Assembly: GCF_000004825.1 (NCBI RefSeq)
Contig: NW_008805064.1
Coordinates: 868,001-932,000 of the forward strand
DNA: 64,000 nucleotides
Direction of reading: 5' to 3'
Source of the DNA: Heterostelium album PN500
Lineage: Eukaryota; Evosea; Eumycetozoa; Acytosteliales; Acytosteliaceae
The position numbers and the translations under genes were made by a program. The notes beneath the pieces were generated by a model that searched no databases, had not been told where the DNA came from, and worked only from the letters and a program-made list of their open reading frames with translations. Shown here piece after piece: positions 52,344-64,000 of this stretch (its first letter is position 1; each line of letters opens with the position of its first letter).

Positions 52344-53990
52344 TTATTTTTTCAAATTTATTTGTTGTTGTAAATAATTTTTAATTTCCAATTTATTTTG
52401 AGAAATTGAATAATTAATTAATTCTGTTAAATCTTGTTGATATAGTTTCTTTTCTATTAAATATTTTACTACTTCCAATGATCCATTGAATATTGCCAAT
52501 GTAATAGCATCCTGTGTACAACCTTCTGATCTATTTTCATGAAGCCATTTAACGACTCTTTTGTTTCCTGCTGCAGCTGCATTATCCATTGCTTTCGATG
52601 TCCAATACGGTTCGGTTCTAGTGTTGTGTAGGAATTGTATCATATCGAGATTATCTTTGGTACAAGCATTCTCAAATAGAGTCGATGGAATCTCAACATC
52701 TGGTCTATTGTCACAGAGGAATTGGAATATCTCTGCTTGATTATGAATGACTGCATTGTAGTATGCTTGAGACGAACATCCCGATGTTCCATTCTCATGA
52801 AGGAATTGAACGATTTCCAGAGAGAACCGAGCAGCTGTATCCATTGCATTACTAGAGAATCCTTCACTACGATTACAATGAAACCATTGAATCATTTGTA
52901 ATGGTAGATGTGAAGGTGTTCTAGTAGTTGGTATGGTTAAATGTCCAACCGGTAGACAAGCTTGATTTCCATAGTTGGATTGTAACCACTCTACCACTTC
53001 AAAATGATAGTTACTGAATGCATCTCTCATTGCAAAGTTGAATGTACATCCATAGGTTGTATTGGTATATAACCAACTGAGAATCTCGATGTTACCGTTG
53101 GCAGCAGCAGTATCCATAGCGGATTTAGAACAAATTAAACTCAATGCTACACCGTTGGGAGTGGAGGGTGTTTGATTTGCAAGTACCCAATTCAAACTGG
53201 CCAATTGATTTCTACTGGCTATGAAATCGAGATTGATTGAATTGTTCTTGCTATCGATGAGATGGTTGGATTTGATGTAATCGGCAAGGTGGAGATGTCC
53301 ATCGTTCAATGCATTCTGTAGAATTCTTTCGTTTTTATCGGCTGTTCGATTGGTGATAAGCCATTCAAATATGTGTATATTTCCTACGTGTGCAGCAATA
53401 CGAATAGGATAATATACCAACTTGTCTTTATTGACACCGAGGCTCTCGTAGCGCTCTGATACCCATTGGATAACCTCTAGGCTATTGGAAACCGGTGAAC
53501 TTGCTAATATACTACCGTAGAGTAGTTGTTCGTTACCGGCTGCTGCCATCTGCTCAATGTAGAGACAAAGATCAAGTCGCCCAAACTCAACGGCCGATCT
53601 CAATAGATCTGTATATTGGAATTGATTCGCTTTGATACATTGTTGAATTAAACCTCGCTCATAGAGGAATTCCAGCACTCGTCGCTGTCCATGTTTAATT
53701 ACGAATCCAATTAGACGTGGTAGTTGATCAGTAATATTGAACAGCTTGATACTGTTATTCGGTTTGCTGTTGGCGTTGTTGTTATTGTGTTGTATTCTTG
53801 GCGCGAGATAACAATCGATTAGTTGTTCTACAAAGTTGTAACGTGAGAGAAGTATCGGTTGATCTGTAATCAATGTACTCCATTGATAACTCTTTATACC
53901 AAGTATCGTATGTATCTCTGTGATATCCGCAAATATCTTTTGTTGAAGTACTTTATTTTTGAATACTCTAAAGAATAAAGAAATATTCAT
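52344..53990 (-). CDS. ankyrin-like repeat protein with NRTEG loops (548 aa)
   Basis: Single exon, start MNISLFFRVFKNKVLQQKIF, then the head TEIHTILGIKSYQWSTLITD, close to the head of the 44.5-46.2 kb protein. About twelve repeats follow with loops NRTADK, NTTYGC, NRSEGF, NGTSGC, NRPDVE, TRTEPY and NRSEGC. The NRTEGC motif is thus more worn here than in its neighbours. Two Asn runs lie in the head. No other domain. Probably a cytosolic binding scaffold, as for the family. Confidence 0.86.
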   Translation of the reverse strand: MNISLFFRVFKNKVLQQKIFADITEIHTILGIKSYQWSTLITDQPILLSRYNFVEQLIDCYLAPRIQHNNNNANSKPNNSIKLFNITDQLPRLIGFVIKHGQRRVLEFLYERGLIQQCIKANQFQYTDLLRSAVEFGRLDLCLYIEQMAAAGNEQLLYGSILASSPVSNSLEVIQWVSERYESLGVNKDKLVYYPIRIAAHVGNIHIFEWLITNRTADKNERILQNALNDGHLHLADYIKSNHLIDSKNNSINLDFIASRNQLASLNWVLANQTPSTPNGVALSLICSKSAMDTAAANGNIEILSWLYTNTTYGCTFNFAMRDAFSNYHFEVVEWLQSNYGNQACLPVGHLTIPTTRTPSHLPLQMIQWFHCNRSEGFSSNAMDTAARFSLEIVQFLHENGTSGCSSQAYYNAVIHNQAEIFQFLCDNRPDVEIPSTLFENACTKDNLDMIQFLHNTRTEPYWTSKAMDNAAAAGNKRVVKWLHENRSEGCTQDAITLAIFNGSLEVVKYLIEKKLYQQDLTELINYSISQNKLEIKNYLQQQINLKK

Positions 53991-54600
53991 CTTTTTAATA
54001 AATCTGTGAATGTATTTTTTAAGAATAATAATTTTATTTATATAAATAAATATTCATTGGAGTTTGCAACGTTGATTACGACAGATTTTTTGAACTTGAT
54101 AATTTAAATAATTAATTATTTGAATTAATTTTGTGTTTTTTTTACTTTTAATGATTTTTTATTTTTGATCAAGATCCCTCAATGCGATCTAGAATATTTA
54201 TTTATTTTTCAAATAAATTAATAAACATTTGAATGTTATTAATATTTTATAATAATATTCAAAGAATTTATTATTATTACTTTGATCAGTTTCTTGCTTT
54301 CGAAACATATTTACTATTTTAAAGGATGTGTAATCAATGATAATGCAGGTCGTGGCTTTATAGATTTAGTTTTTAGGATTGATTGAACAGACTTTTCAGC
54401 TAATAGAATTCATCAATAATCCAAGAGAATTTCTGATCATCAATATATTCATATTTCAGAGAAATGTAATTTAATTCATCAAGTCATAAATCTACCTATT
54501 GTAAACCATACAAATATGGATCGAATCTTTCAATCACTTAATTCTATAAATAGAATAAATTTTAATAAACAAGAATATTAATATATATTATGTATATAAC
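53991..54600. other. AT-rich intergenic region
   Basis: Promoter side of the 52.3-54.0 kb NRTEG gene. No gene seen. Confidence 0.5.
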
Positions 54601-55340
54601 CTTACCTTTCCACAATATCTCTATCTTGTTTTACCACTGAAGTATTGGATTGACCACTGATTGTGATATTCCTGAAGAAGTGATTGAAGAGCATCATTAA
54701 TGATTCAATAATTATCATTTAGAGAGGCTACCAAGGTGATATCACGTCTTTGACTTCTTTCATGCTGCTGATACAAATACGATCTGTTTCTTATTGCAAA
54801 CTGTTGTTGAAAGTCTATTGCTCGAGTATTTGTGCTATAAAGGATGGAGTGGCAAATCACTACCTATTAATATATACCGACACATACACCATTGTAATAT
54901 CATATTAACTTATAGATGTATACGTGAGTTAGGGAATAACTGAAAAGTGATCGGTGAAGAACTAGAATTGTTTCGATATAAATCCAAGGTCAACAAATAT
55001 CGAAGACAAAGGCAAATAAATATTTAGTAATGTAATTACAATACATATTATATGATTACTTTGGATACATACAATTGCAAAAGTTTGAGCAAACATTTAG
55101 TATTATCTCGTAGGAATGTGGAGTTGATCGAGACGATCTGGACGGAGAATGGATCGATAATATCTGACGATTAATCAACTAGTTGTCAATGATACTAAAC
55201 TCAATATCTGTTTGTTTATGAACTATGTACAGTAAACAAAGAATTGTCTGGTATATATAGACGCTGACACCGCTCTCTTTGCTACGATTCCTTTTATGAA
55301 CAACAACCCACACAAATGAAACATCAAAAAGTAATATGTA
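54600..55340 (-). pseudogene. array unit E: eroded remnant of the small membrane protein gene
   Basis: At 54780-54900 the text GATCTGTTTCTTATTGC ... CACTACCTATTAATA ... ACACCATTGTAATA parallels units A and D (GATCTGTTTCTTATTGC, CAGTACCTGTTAGTA, ACACCAAT). On the minus strand it still reads RYILIGSDLP where A and D read FNILLTGTDLS. Hydrophobic scraps upstream (MFAQTFAIVCIQS, ICIVITLLNIYLPL) may be the old membrane helices. No intact frame. It lies beyond two NRTEG genes from the main array. Confidence 0.35.
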
Positions 55341-55466
55341 TTTGTTGATAATTTCATCAATAGCAATAATCTCAAAATAACTTTAACTTTTAAAGATGTT
55401 TGGAATTTTGATTTTTTTTTATAAATTTAATGAAAGAATTTTATTTAAAGAATTCACAACGGAAGT

Positions 55467-56920
<1,454 letters not shown>

Positions 56921-56931
56921 TTAGACTTTAG

Positions 56932-57444
56932 CTATAAAGATAGGTAGATGAAATTATGAAATAAAAAATTCAACAACCAAGAATAAATTTTATTTTGATG
57001 TTGAATGGAATATATAATTAAAAATAAGGAAAAATAAAAGAATCAAAAGTGGTTAATAAATTATTATTTTTTTTTTGGTTATACGAAAAACTATTAATTA
57101 ATCTCCCCCTTTTATAACAACAACTACCCGAAAGTAAAATTTTTTTTGATAATAGATGGATGGTGTTTAATAAAAGTGTGGAAATGTGGTGTGTTGATTA
57201 ATTGATATATATTCGAGTAGAATAAAATTATTTTTTATTAAAGATTTCATTGTAAAAAAAAAAATAATTATAAAATACGTAAAAATAATATATAGATTAT
57301 ATTTATATATTTATAAATAGAATAGAAAGTATGTATATGTTTATAAGGGTAGGGTAAGAGTAGATATAGTTTTTCTATTTTCTTATTTTTTTTTTTTTTT
57401 TTTTGTGATTATTTTTTTTTCTATATAATTTTCTATTGACATAC
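56932..57444 (-). other. probable 5'-UTR intron of eEF1A
   Basis: On the coding strand CTTCTAG/GTATGTCAAT (57444) and TTTATAG/CTAAAGTC (56932) would remove 513 bp, leaving a short leader just before the ATG. Upstream of the donor is less AT-rich, leader-like DNA (57445-57520). Inferred from consensus only. Confidence 0.45.
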
Positions 57445-57520
57445 CTAGAAGAGGATCGAAGTGAACAAAGAAATGAGTTGGTAATCATGTGAGTTTTATT
57501 CACAGGCTTTGACGCTGCGA

Positions 57521-58281
57521 AAAAAAAATTTTAATTTTTTAAATTTCAAAAAAAAAAGTTTTGATTGACAAATTTATTAAACAGAAAATATTGCCTAGGC
57601 GTTTATTTTTGAAAATTTCGATTGACAGGCACTTCTGAACAGCAGACACTCTTGAAAAAATCTTTTGTTTTTCTCTTTTCAGTGGTCGGTTGAAGTATGA
57701 GATGAACACCAGGCGTTTTTCGAAAATTTGTGGAACCAAAAAGACCAATATAGAATCCAATAATTTAGATCCCGATAATATGAACTAACGAACCACTATT
57801 TCTTCACCATTTCTCATTTTATTAGAGGTGAAAAAAATTTTTTTTTAAAAAAGAATAAAAGGTTAAAAAAAATTAAAAGATTTTCGAAAATTAAATTAAA
57901 AAAAAATAAATTTTGTGTAATGATTTCTTTATCTTTTATATTACTATTGTAATTGTTTATCTAAACATTTGAAATTTTTAAAATATTAAGAAATTAAGAT
58001 TAGCATTGATATTTTGTAAAAAAATCATAATTATCCAGTACTTTGAACAGAATAAAAAAAAAAGTAATTCATATTTATTTAATAGAGATATATTCATTAA
58101 AAGATTCTCCTTTTTTACTCACAAATCTTATTCATTTCAATCCATTTTTTTTTGATAAAAAAAAAATAAAGCAATTTTTTTTTATTTTAATTTTTCATTT
58201 TTTTTTGATAAACTATTTGAACAAGCAATATCTTTTTTTTTTGCAATCAAAAAACCTATTATAATTAGTTTATTATCAAAG
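57521..58281. promoter_or_regulatory. bidirectional promoter region, eEF1A / TrpRS
   Basis: About 760 bp between divergent genes. The eEF1A-proximal 57570-57780 is less AT-biased and holds two similar blocks, CCTAGGCGTTTATTTTTGAA and CCAGGCGTTTTTCGAA, which may be upstream elements. The rest is A/T runs. Confidence 0.4.
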
Positions 58282-59744
58282 ATGAGTAATAATAATTTAG
58301 ATAATACTGCAGTTGTTCCAACAGCTGTAGATGAAACAACTACAGATCCATCTGATGATCAAATAGTAGATCCATGGACTGTATCATCAAAGAATGGTAT
58401 CAATTATGATAAACTCATTGATCAATTCGGTTCAACAAAGATTGAACCAGAATTGATTGCTCGTTTCGAAAGAGTGACAGGTAAAAAAGCACATCATTTC
58501 TTAAAAAGAGGTATCTTTTTTTCACATAGGTAAAGTATAACATATTAGTAAATAAATAAATAATCAATATTAATATACTACTTTATTATTCTCTCACAGA
58601 GATTTAGTTGAAATTTTAGATGCATATGAATCAGGTAAACCATTTTATTTATATACTGGACGTGGTCCATCTAGTGGATCATTACATTTCGGTCATTTGG
58701 TTCCATTCATCTTTACCAAGTATCTTCAAGATGTATTCAATGTACCATTGGTAATTCAAATGACCAACGATGAAAAGTTCCTCTGGAAAGATATTACTCT
58801 GGAGGAATCGATTCAATTCACCATCAATAATGTAAAGGATATCATTGCATTGGGTTTCGATATTGAAAAGACATTTATATTTTCAAATTTAGATTATGTT
58901 GGTACAATGTATCCAAATATTGTTAAAATTGGAAAATGTATAACTTTAAATCAAGTAATTATAAATAGATTATTTTATTTATTACTATGCTAAACTAACA
59001 AACACACATTAATATACTAGATAAAAGGTATTTTCGGATTTGATGATTCAAATTCATGTGGAAAGTTTGCTTTCCCACCAGTTCAAGCTGCACCAGCTCT
59101 ACCAGATTCATTCCCACATATTTTCTCACCAAGTGATCCAATGACAAAATCAATCCGTTGTTTGATTCCATGTGCAATCGATCAAGATCCATACTTTAGA
59201 ATGACAAGAGATGTTGCACCAAGAATCGGTTATCTCAAACCAAGTTTAATTCATAGTAAATTCTTCCCTGCTCTCCAAGGTCACAATACAAAGATGAGTG
59301 CCTCCGATAGTAATTCCGCCATCTACCTCTCTGATACACCAAAAGAGGTAAATGAAAAAATTACCAAACATGCATTCTCTGGTGGTCGTAAAACCAAAGA
59401 AGAACATGAACTCTATGGTGCCAACTTGGAGGTCGATGTTTCCTATGAATATTTAACTTATTTCCTTGAAGATGATGAATTATTAAAAGATATTGGTGAT
59501 GTAAGTAGTTTGAAAATTTTTTTTTTTTTAATAATTATTTTTATTAATAGTTTACTTTTTTTTTTTTTAGAAATATTCTTCAGGTAAATTATTAACAAGT
59601 CAAGTAAAGAATATTTTAATTGATATTATGATTGAAATCAACAAAAGACATCAAGAAGCAAGAGCAAGAGTTACTGATGAAATTACAAAGACATTTATGA
59701 GTGTTAGAAAGTTAAATTTCGCAATGCCAACAATCAAAAAATAA
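58282..59744 (+). CDS. trpS: cytosolic tryptophanyl-tRNA synthetase (418 aa)
   Basis: Four exons: 58282-58529, 58600-58954, 59021-59500 and 59571-59744. Class I signatures are [18 protein letters not shown] (HIGH-type) and KMSAS (KMSKS-type). Eukaryotic-type TrpRS features include the N-terminal VDPWTV...[13 protein letters not shown] segment, [10 protein letters not shown], and [13 protein letters not shown] binding the adenylate. There is no WHEP domain at the N-terminus and no mitochondrial presequence; the start is Asn/Asp/Thr-rich. The product charges tRNA-Trp in the cytosol. The 3' end is 77 bp from the convergent Gln-rich gene. Confidence 0.95.
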
Positions 59745-59821
59745 ACAAACTTTACAACAATAAATAATCAACTTTATTATTATTATTTATATAATTATTT
59801 ATTTTATTTTATTTTATTTTA

Positions 59822-61567
59822 TTATTGTGGAATTGGTTGATTTTCATTACCATTTTGATTATCAATATCCAAAAAAGAAAATATCCAATTATATTCTTCG
59901 GTACCTCCAATGGGTGGCGCTGGATATGTTCCAGTTAGTAATGGTGTTAAATATTGTTGTTGTTGTTGTTGTTGTTGATTTGATTGAAGATGTTGTAAAT
60001 TAGTTTGATGTTGTTGTTGTTGTTGTTGATTATTATTTGATGATTGATTATTTGTTAATTGATCTTTAACAATTAGTTGATCAGTTTTATTGGATTCCAA
60101 TTGGTCTAGCGATTCCTTTGGTTTTGATGGGACTTGTTGTGAATCGGATTCTAATGATTTGAAATGTTTAGTTTCATTGGACAAGTCAGACAAAGGTGCA
60201 ACCGATGGTGAAGAAGAAAATTCATTTCTTTGATTGGCTTGATCTACAAATGGTTGTTGTTGAATGATAGGTGATGAATGTGGTTCTGGTTTTAATTGTG
60301 GTGTTGTATCTGATTTAGATTGTTGTTGTTGTTGTTGTTGTTGTTTAATTTGTTGTTGATGCATTAAATGAACTTGTTGCATCATTGGTTGAGGTTGATT
60401 TGGATCAAAAGTATAGGACAAGCGTCTTTGTTGTTCAAGTACAGCTGCTTGGTCAACCGAAAATGGATTTCTACCATCCTGAGTCATTTTAGACATATCA
60501 TATGGATTAAAAGAATGTCTTCTCTGTTGTTCTAAATTTTGTTGTTGAATTTGTTGTTGTTGTTGATGTTGTTGTAAATGGACTACATTAACTATATTCT
60601 GATGATTATTAACATCATATGGATAGGTTAATACACGTCTTCCATCTTCTGTAATGATTTGTGGTTGTGTTGGTTGTGTATTTTGTTGAATCATTCCCAT
60701 ATTCATTGGAATTCCATGATTTATAATATATTGTTGTTGTTGTTGTTGAGCTTGTTGTTGTTGTTGTTGTTGAGCTGCTGCAGCAGCTGCTTGATATTGA
60801 AGTGAATTAATTTCATGTTGTATTTGTACATTTGATTGTTTTCCATCCTTTGAATCCAATTGTAATTTATCTGTTGATTGTTTAAATTTACTATTGTCAT
60901 CGGGTGTGGAAGAGTTGTTTGTGGGTGATGGTTGAGGGACTCCCATTTTCATTGATGGTTGAGTGGTTGCTTGTTGCACTGGAGATCCATTGTTGTTCAA
61001 TCTTACTTGATCATCCATTCGAGCAATATTGATTTTAATTTTGTTCTTTGGAGATGCATTTCCGACGGCAACACCATTGCGTAGAGGTGATTGTTGTTGT
61101 AGAGAAAGTGAAGTGATATTTGGTGTTAAATGTACATTTGATTCATCGTCCAGCGATTCCGATCGACGGACCTTCTTGTTGGGAGTTGGAACTTGGCGAT
61201 CGAGCATCGGTGAAGGCGATGGCGACTGCCCAGTGACTGTGGGTGACGACAACTTGAATGAAGTGAATGCTTGTCCTTGGGCGGGATTATTGATTCCACT
61301 GGTCGAACCAGATAGCGGATGACTCGATGGCGTGTTGGAGATATCCTCTGCTCCATCAGTCAACATCATCTCGATGCACTTGAGCACTTGCTTGACTCGC
61401 ATCTCACAATCGAGGTCCGAAAGAATCTTTGGCAGACATTTATTATAGGTAGGATTATATGTCATAACGGATGGATTAGTTGGAGAGGCACCTATAACTG
61501 AGTTTGAAGAGGAATTCATTTGAGGAGTCTGATGAGTTGACTGAGATTGAGTACTCTGAGACATCAT
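59822..61567 (-). CDS. Gln/Asn-rich protein with conserved short ends (581 aa)
   Basis: Single exon. Most is poly-Gln, poly-Asn and Ser/Pro-rich. Two islands look conserved: residues about 35-80 (YNKCLPKILSDLDCEMRVKQ, then VLKCIEMMLTDGAED) and the last 45 (YLTPLLTGTYPAPP ... EYNWIFSFLDIDNQNG). A short KKVRRSESLDDE patch could be a nuclear signal. Overall it resembles dictyostelid transcriptional co-regulators, but no DNA-binding domain is visible and I cannot name it. An upstream non-coding interval of over 2 kb suggests complex regulation. Confidence 0.75.
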   Translation of the reverse strand: MMSQSTQSQSTHQTPQMNSSSNSVIGASPTNPSVMTYNPTYNKCLPKILSDLDCEMRVKQVLKCIEMMLTDGAEDISNTPSSHPLSGSTSGINNPAQGQAFTSFKLSSPTVTGQSPSPSPMLDRQVPTPNKKVRRSESLDDESNVHLTPNITSLSLQQQSPLRNGVAVGNASPKNKIKINIARMDDQVRLNNNGSPVQQATTQPSMKMGVPQPSPTNNSSTPDDNSKFKQSTDKLQLDSKDGKQSNVQIQHEINSLQYQAAAAAAQQQQQQQAQQQQQQYIINHGIPMNMGMIQQNTQPTQPQIITEDGRRVLTYPYDVNNHQNIVNVVHLQQHQQQQQIQQQNLEQQRRHSFNPYDMSKMTQDGRNPFSVDQAAVLEQQRRLSYTFDPNQPQPMMQQVHLMHQQQIKQQQQQQQQSKSDTTPQLKPEPHSSPIIQQQPFVDQANQRNEFSSSPSVAPLSDLSNETKHFKSLESDSQQVPSKPKESLDQLESNKTDQLIVKDQLTNNQSSNNNQQQQQQHQTNLQHLQSNQQQQQQQQYLTPLLTGTYPAPPIGGTEEYNWIFSFLDIDNQNGNENQPIPQ

Positions 61568-63650
61568 TTTTATAATGAAATTGTTGTTGTTGTTGCTGTT
61601 GGTTTTATTTTTAGTAACAACAAAATTTTGGCCAATGTCTGTCTGTTCAAAACAGAGTTTTGATCAAGTTTGTCTTGTGGTAATGTTTTTGCAACCAAAA
61701 ATTGGGATTTTTTTTTTCAGTTTGTGAAAAAAATTGTGTACGGATTTTTTGAAAAATGATGTAAAAAAAAGTGAAAAAAAGTTGTTTCAAACTTTTTGCA
61801 AAGACCTTGATTTAATTAAAAAAAAATTAAATTAATAAATAAATATAGATTTTTTAATTAGTTTTTGTATGATGGTAAAAAAAAAAAAAGTAAGACTACT
61901 TTTGATTGGACAATATTTATCACATGATTAATTATTGATAAAAAAAAAAGTGTTTATAACTGTGAATGAACTGAATTTAAATTAATTAAACAATCATAAT
62001 AATTATTTGGTTTTTTTTTTTTTTTATATTAGCTTGGGTGGATAAATATGAATTAATATTAAATTTAATATGATGCAATGAAAATAGATCATCTTGTGTG
62101 GTGTGAGGCTTTTTTGTTATTTTTTTTATGATTTTGATTGGGTGTGCGAAAATGAAAAAAATGAGGTTTTGATTGAACATCACTGACCAAATGCTTGTGG
62201 ATGATCATTTTTGGTGATTTGATGGGTGACTTGGTGTATCAGGTGAATTTAAGAACTTCAAAGAATGATTGGACAGTTTTTGAAAGGATTAATGAAAAAA
62301 AAAAACCTTACCCCTTTTAAATAACTTTTGTTGTTGTTTTTAAATTAAAAAAAAAATTGGTTTAAAGTTTAATTAAACATCAGAAAAATTATAACTAATA
62401 TAAATATTTTATAGATATTCAAACTATTTATGAAAAAAAAAAGATATCTTGAATTATTAAATAAAATAATAAATAATATAATGATCAAAAAATAAATAAA
62501 TAAATTATTTATATTAAAAATAAATCAAATTTAATTATGATTTTAATAAATATACATATATAATAATATTTGGTGGATATATATAAAGAGGAAGTGTATT
62601 GATTGATGAGATGAGAGAGAGTATTTGTTAGTGGTGGTGGTGGTGATTAGTGGTAGGTGGTGTCTTTATGATATATAGTTTTTATTATTACTATTTTAAT
62701 TAAATATCTTTATAAATATAGTATAGTAAGCAAAGTAGCATGTTGATGTTACAACTATTTGGATATGATATTTTTGAATTCAGTTTAAATGTTGTTGTTT
62801 TGTTGTAGCAGCACTGCAAAGGGAAGTGGCGTAGTGGAAAGTAGAAAAGAGAGAGAAACAGAGTAACAACAATAACAAATTGTTTTGAATTTGATTCAGA
62901 TTTGGATTTGTTGTTGCTGCTGCTCTGCGTATTTTTCAATTCACTCCACTCACTCTGAATTAAACAATCAAAAATTAAAAAAAAAAAAATTTAAAAACAA
63001 AAAGAGGAAAAAAAAACAAACAAATGAATTTGAGTTCCTCCTTCCTATTAGCTTATCAGTCGATAATATATGATATTATACATATATAATTAAATCCCAA
63101 TTGGATTTGTCGTTGTTATTTTTGTTTGATGTGATATATATTTGATTCGACAATGTTTTGTTTTGGTATACCCGAGTTGTGATAAGTGATGGGGTGGTTT
63201 AACCACCAGTATAATTATACTCTATATATGTATATATAAATTATAATGACAAACAAACCACTAATCTTGGCAATTCTTTATGTTAATTTGATATATAAAA
63301 AAAAATAAACCAATCAATGATATGGAAATGGATAGGGAGGATATGGATATTGGAAATGGAAATGGAACAATAATAATTACCACTCTGAAATTAATAAAAT
63401 TTCTATTTTTATATAATAATAAATATGTTTATAAATGAATAGTTTAAATATTACAGTATTTATAACATAAACAAGATATAGAGATTGATAGATAGATATA
63501 TTTATTTATATTTTAGTTCATATATAAAAGTATTGGTGGACATAGAGTGTTGAACAACAACAATTAGTTTTTTTTTTTTTTTTTTTTTTTTTTTCTTTTC
63601 AATTAATTATTATTACACCAAGCTTGCTGCTCTCCCCATCTACCACAACC
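61568..63650. promoter_or_regulatory. 2-kb non-coding region
   Basis: Long AT-rich interval, upstream of the Gln-rich gene on one side and of a doubtful mini-gene on the other. GT-rich patches occur (GTGTGGTGTGAGG near 62095, TGGGTGTGCG near 62137, GTGGTGGTGGTGGTG near 62631). They resemble G-boxes of dictyostelid developmental promoters. A poly-T of about 26 lies at 63569-63594. No convincing gene inside. Confidence 0.45.
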
Positions 63651-63905
63651 ATGACTTATCACCACAATAATAACAACCAACAAAAACTACCAACAACAAA
63701 CAGCAAAAAGATGATAGTAAAGAATGATCAAGAGTCACTAGTTCTCGATTTCAGTTGAGTTGTTTGTTGTATGTTTTGTTTGTATATGAACATTTACTGT
63801 TTTTGTGTTTTGTTTGTTTTAGATGCTTGCTGTTTGATATTTCATAATATAGAGCTCGAACTGAATAAACTTATATATATTATTAATCAGAATCAGTGGC
63901 AATAA
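63651..63905 (+). CDS. doubtful two-exon mini-gene (61 aa) or 5' end of a gene running off the window
   Basis: After a poly-T/poly-A promoter-like tract and a pyrimidine-rich leader, an ATG at 63651 opens MTYHHNNNNQQKLPTTNSKK. Reading straight on gives a stop after DFS. A GTTGAG donor at 63754 and TTTTAG acceptor at 63822 would join it to NACCLIFHNIELELNKLIYI and a stop at 63905. The donor is not the usual GTAAG/GTATG form, so this may be a short ORF in the leader of a gene beyond 64 kb. No family recognised. Confidence 0.25.
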
Positions 63906-64000
63906 TAACAACAAACGCGAAGCAGTTCCACAACATCAACAACAACAACTGTTTGATATTAATTTTTTACAACTGGAATTTAAATTGATCACCTACCAAA

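Overview
This window reads as nuclear DNA of a dictyostelid social amoeba. Intergenic DNA is extremely AT-rich, with long poly-A and poly-T runs. Introns are short and AT-rich with GTAAG or GTATG donors. Proteins carry poly-Asn and poly-Gln tracts, and the families present (FNIP-repeat F-box protein, IPT/TIG surface proteins, ankyrin-like proteins with Asn-Arg-Thr-Glu-Gly loops) are typical of the group. Moderate codon GC and many NRTEG proteins suggest a species outside the D. discoideum clade, such as Cavenderia or Heterostelium/Polysphondylium; this is inference, not a database match.

Layout. 1-8.4 kb: 5' part of a secreted IPT/TIG-like gene, an NRTEG protein, tRNA-His flanked by coding-like scraps, a transglutaminase-like gene and a decayed gene. 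8.4-15.3 kb: an NRTEG protein, SART3, a 4EHP-like eIF4E, tRNA-Ala, and a 5'-truncated LINE with exact 11-bp target-site duplications just upstream of that tRNA. 15.3-24 kb: F-box/FNIP protein, a secreted Trp-motif repeat protein, 3-mercaptopyruvate sulfurtransferase, and an Asn-rich protein ending in an Hsp20-like domain. 24-43 kb: GlcNAc-1-phosphotransferase-like Stealth protein, CCDC22, lipid phosphate phosphatase, a 1,436-aa C-type-lectin/IPT/EGF membrane protein, mitochondrial glutamate dehydrogenase and an ER DnaJ protein. 43-44 kb: HAD hydrolase. 44.5-55.4 kb: accessory block with three NRTEG proteins around a tandem array of an unrecognised small membrane-protein family (three readable copies, one pseudogene, one remnant). 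55.4-64 kb: eEF1A, tryptophanyl-tRNA synthetase, a Gln/Asn-rich protein, then a long non-coding stretch and a doubtful mini-gene.

Most of the window is housekeeping: translation (eEF1A, TrpRS, eIF4E, tRNAs), splicing (SART3), endosomal recycling (CCDC22), lysosomal enzyme tagging (Stealth protein), amino-acid and sulfur metabolism (GDH, MST). The surface, secreted and NRTEG genes and the 46-51 kb array are the lineage-specific part. No operon logic applies; genes are monocistronic, often convergent with very short spacers. The array is the best candidate for something undescribed. All exon borders were placed by hand from splice consensus and frame and await transcript data.
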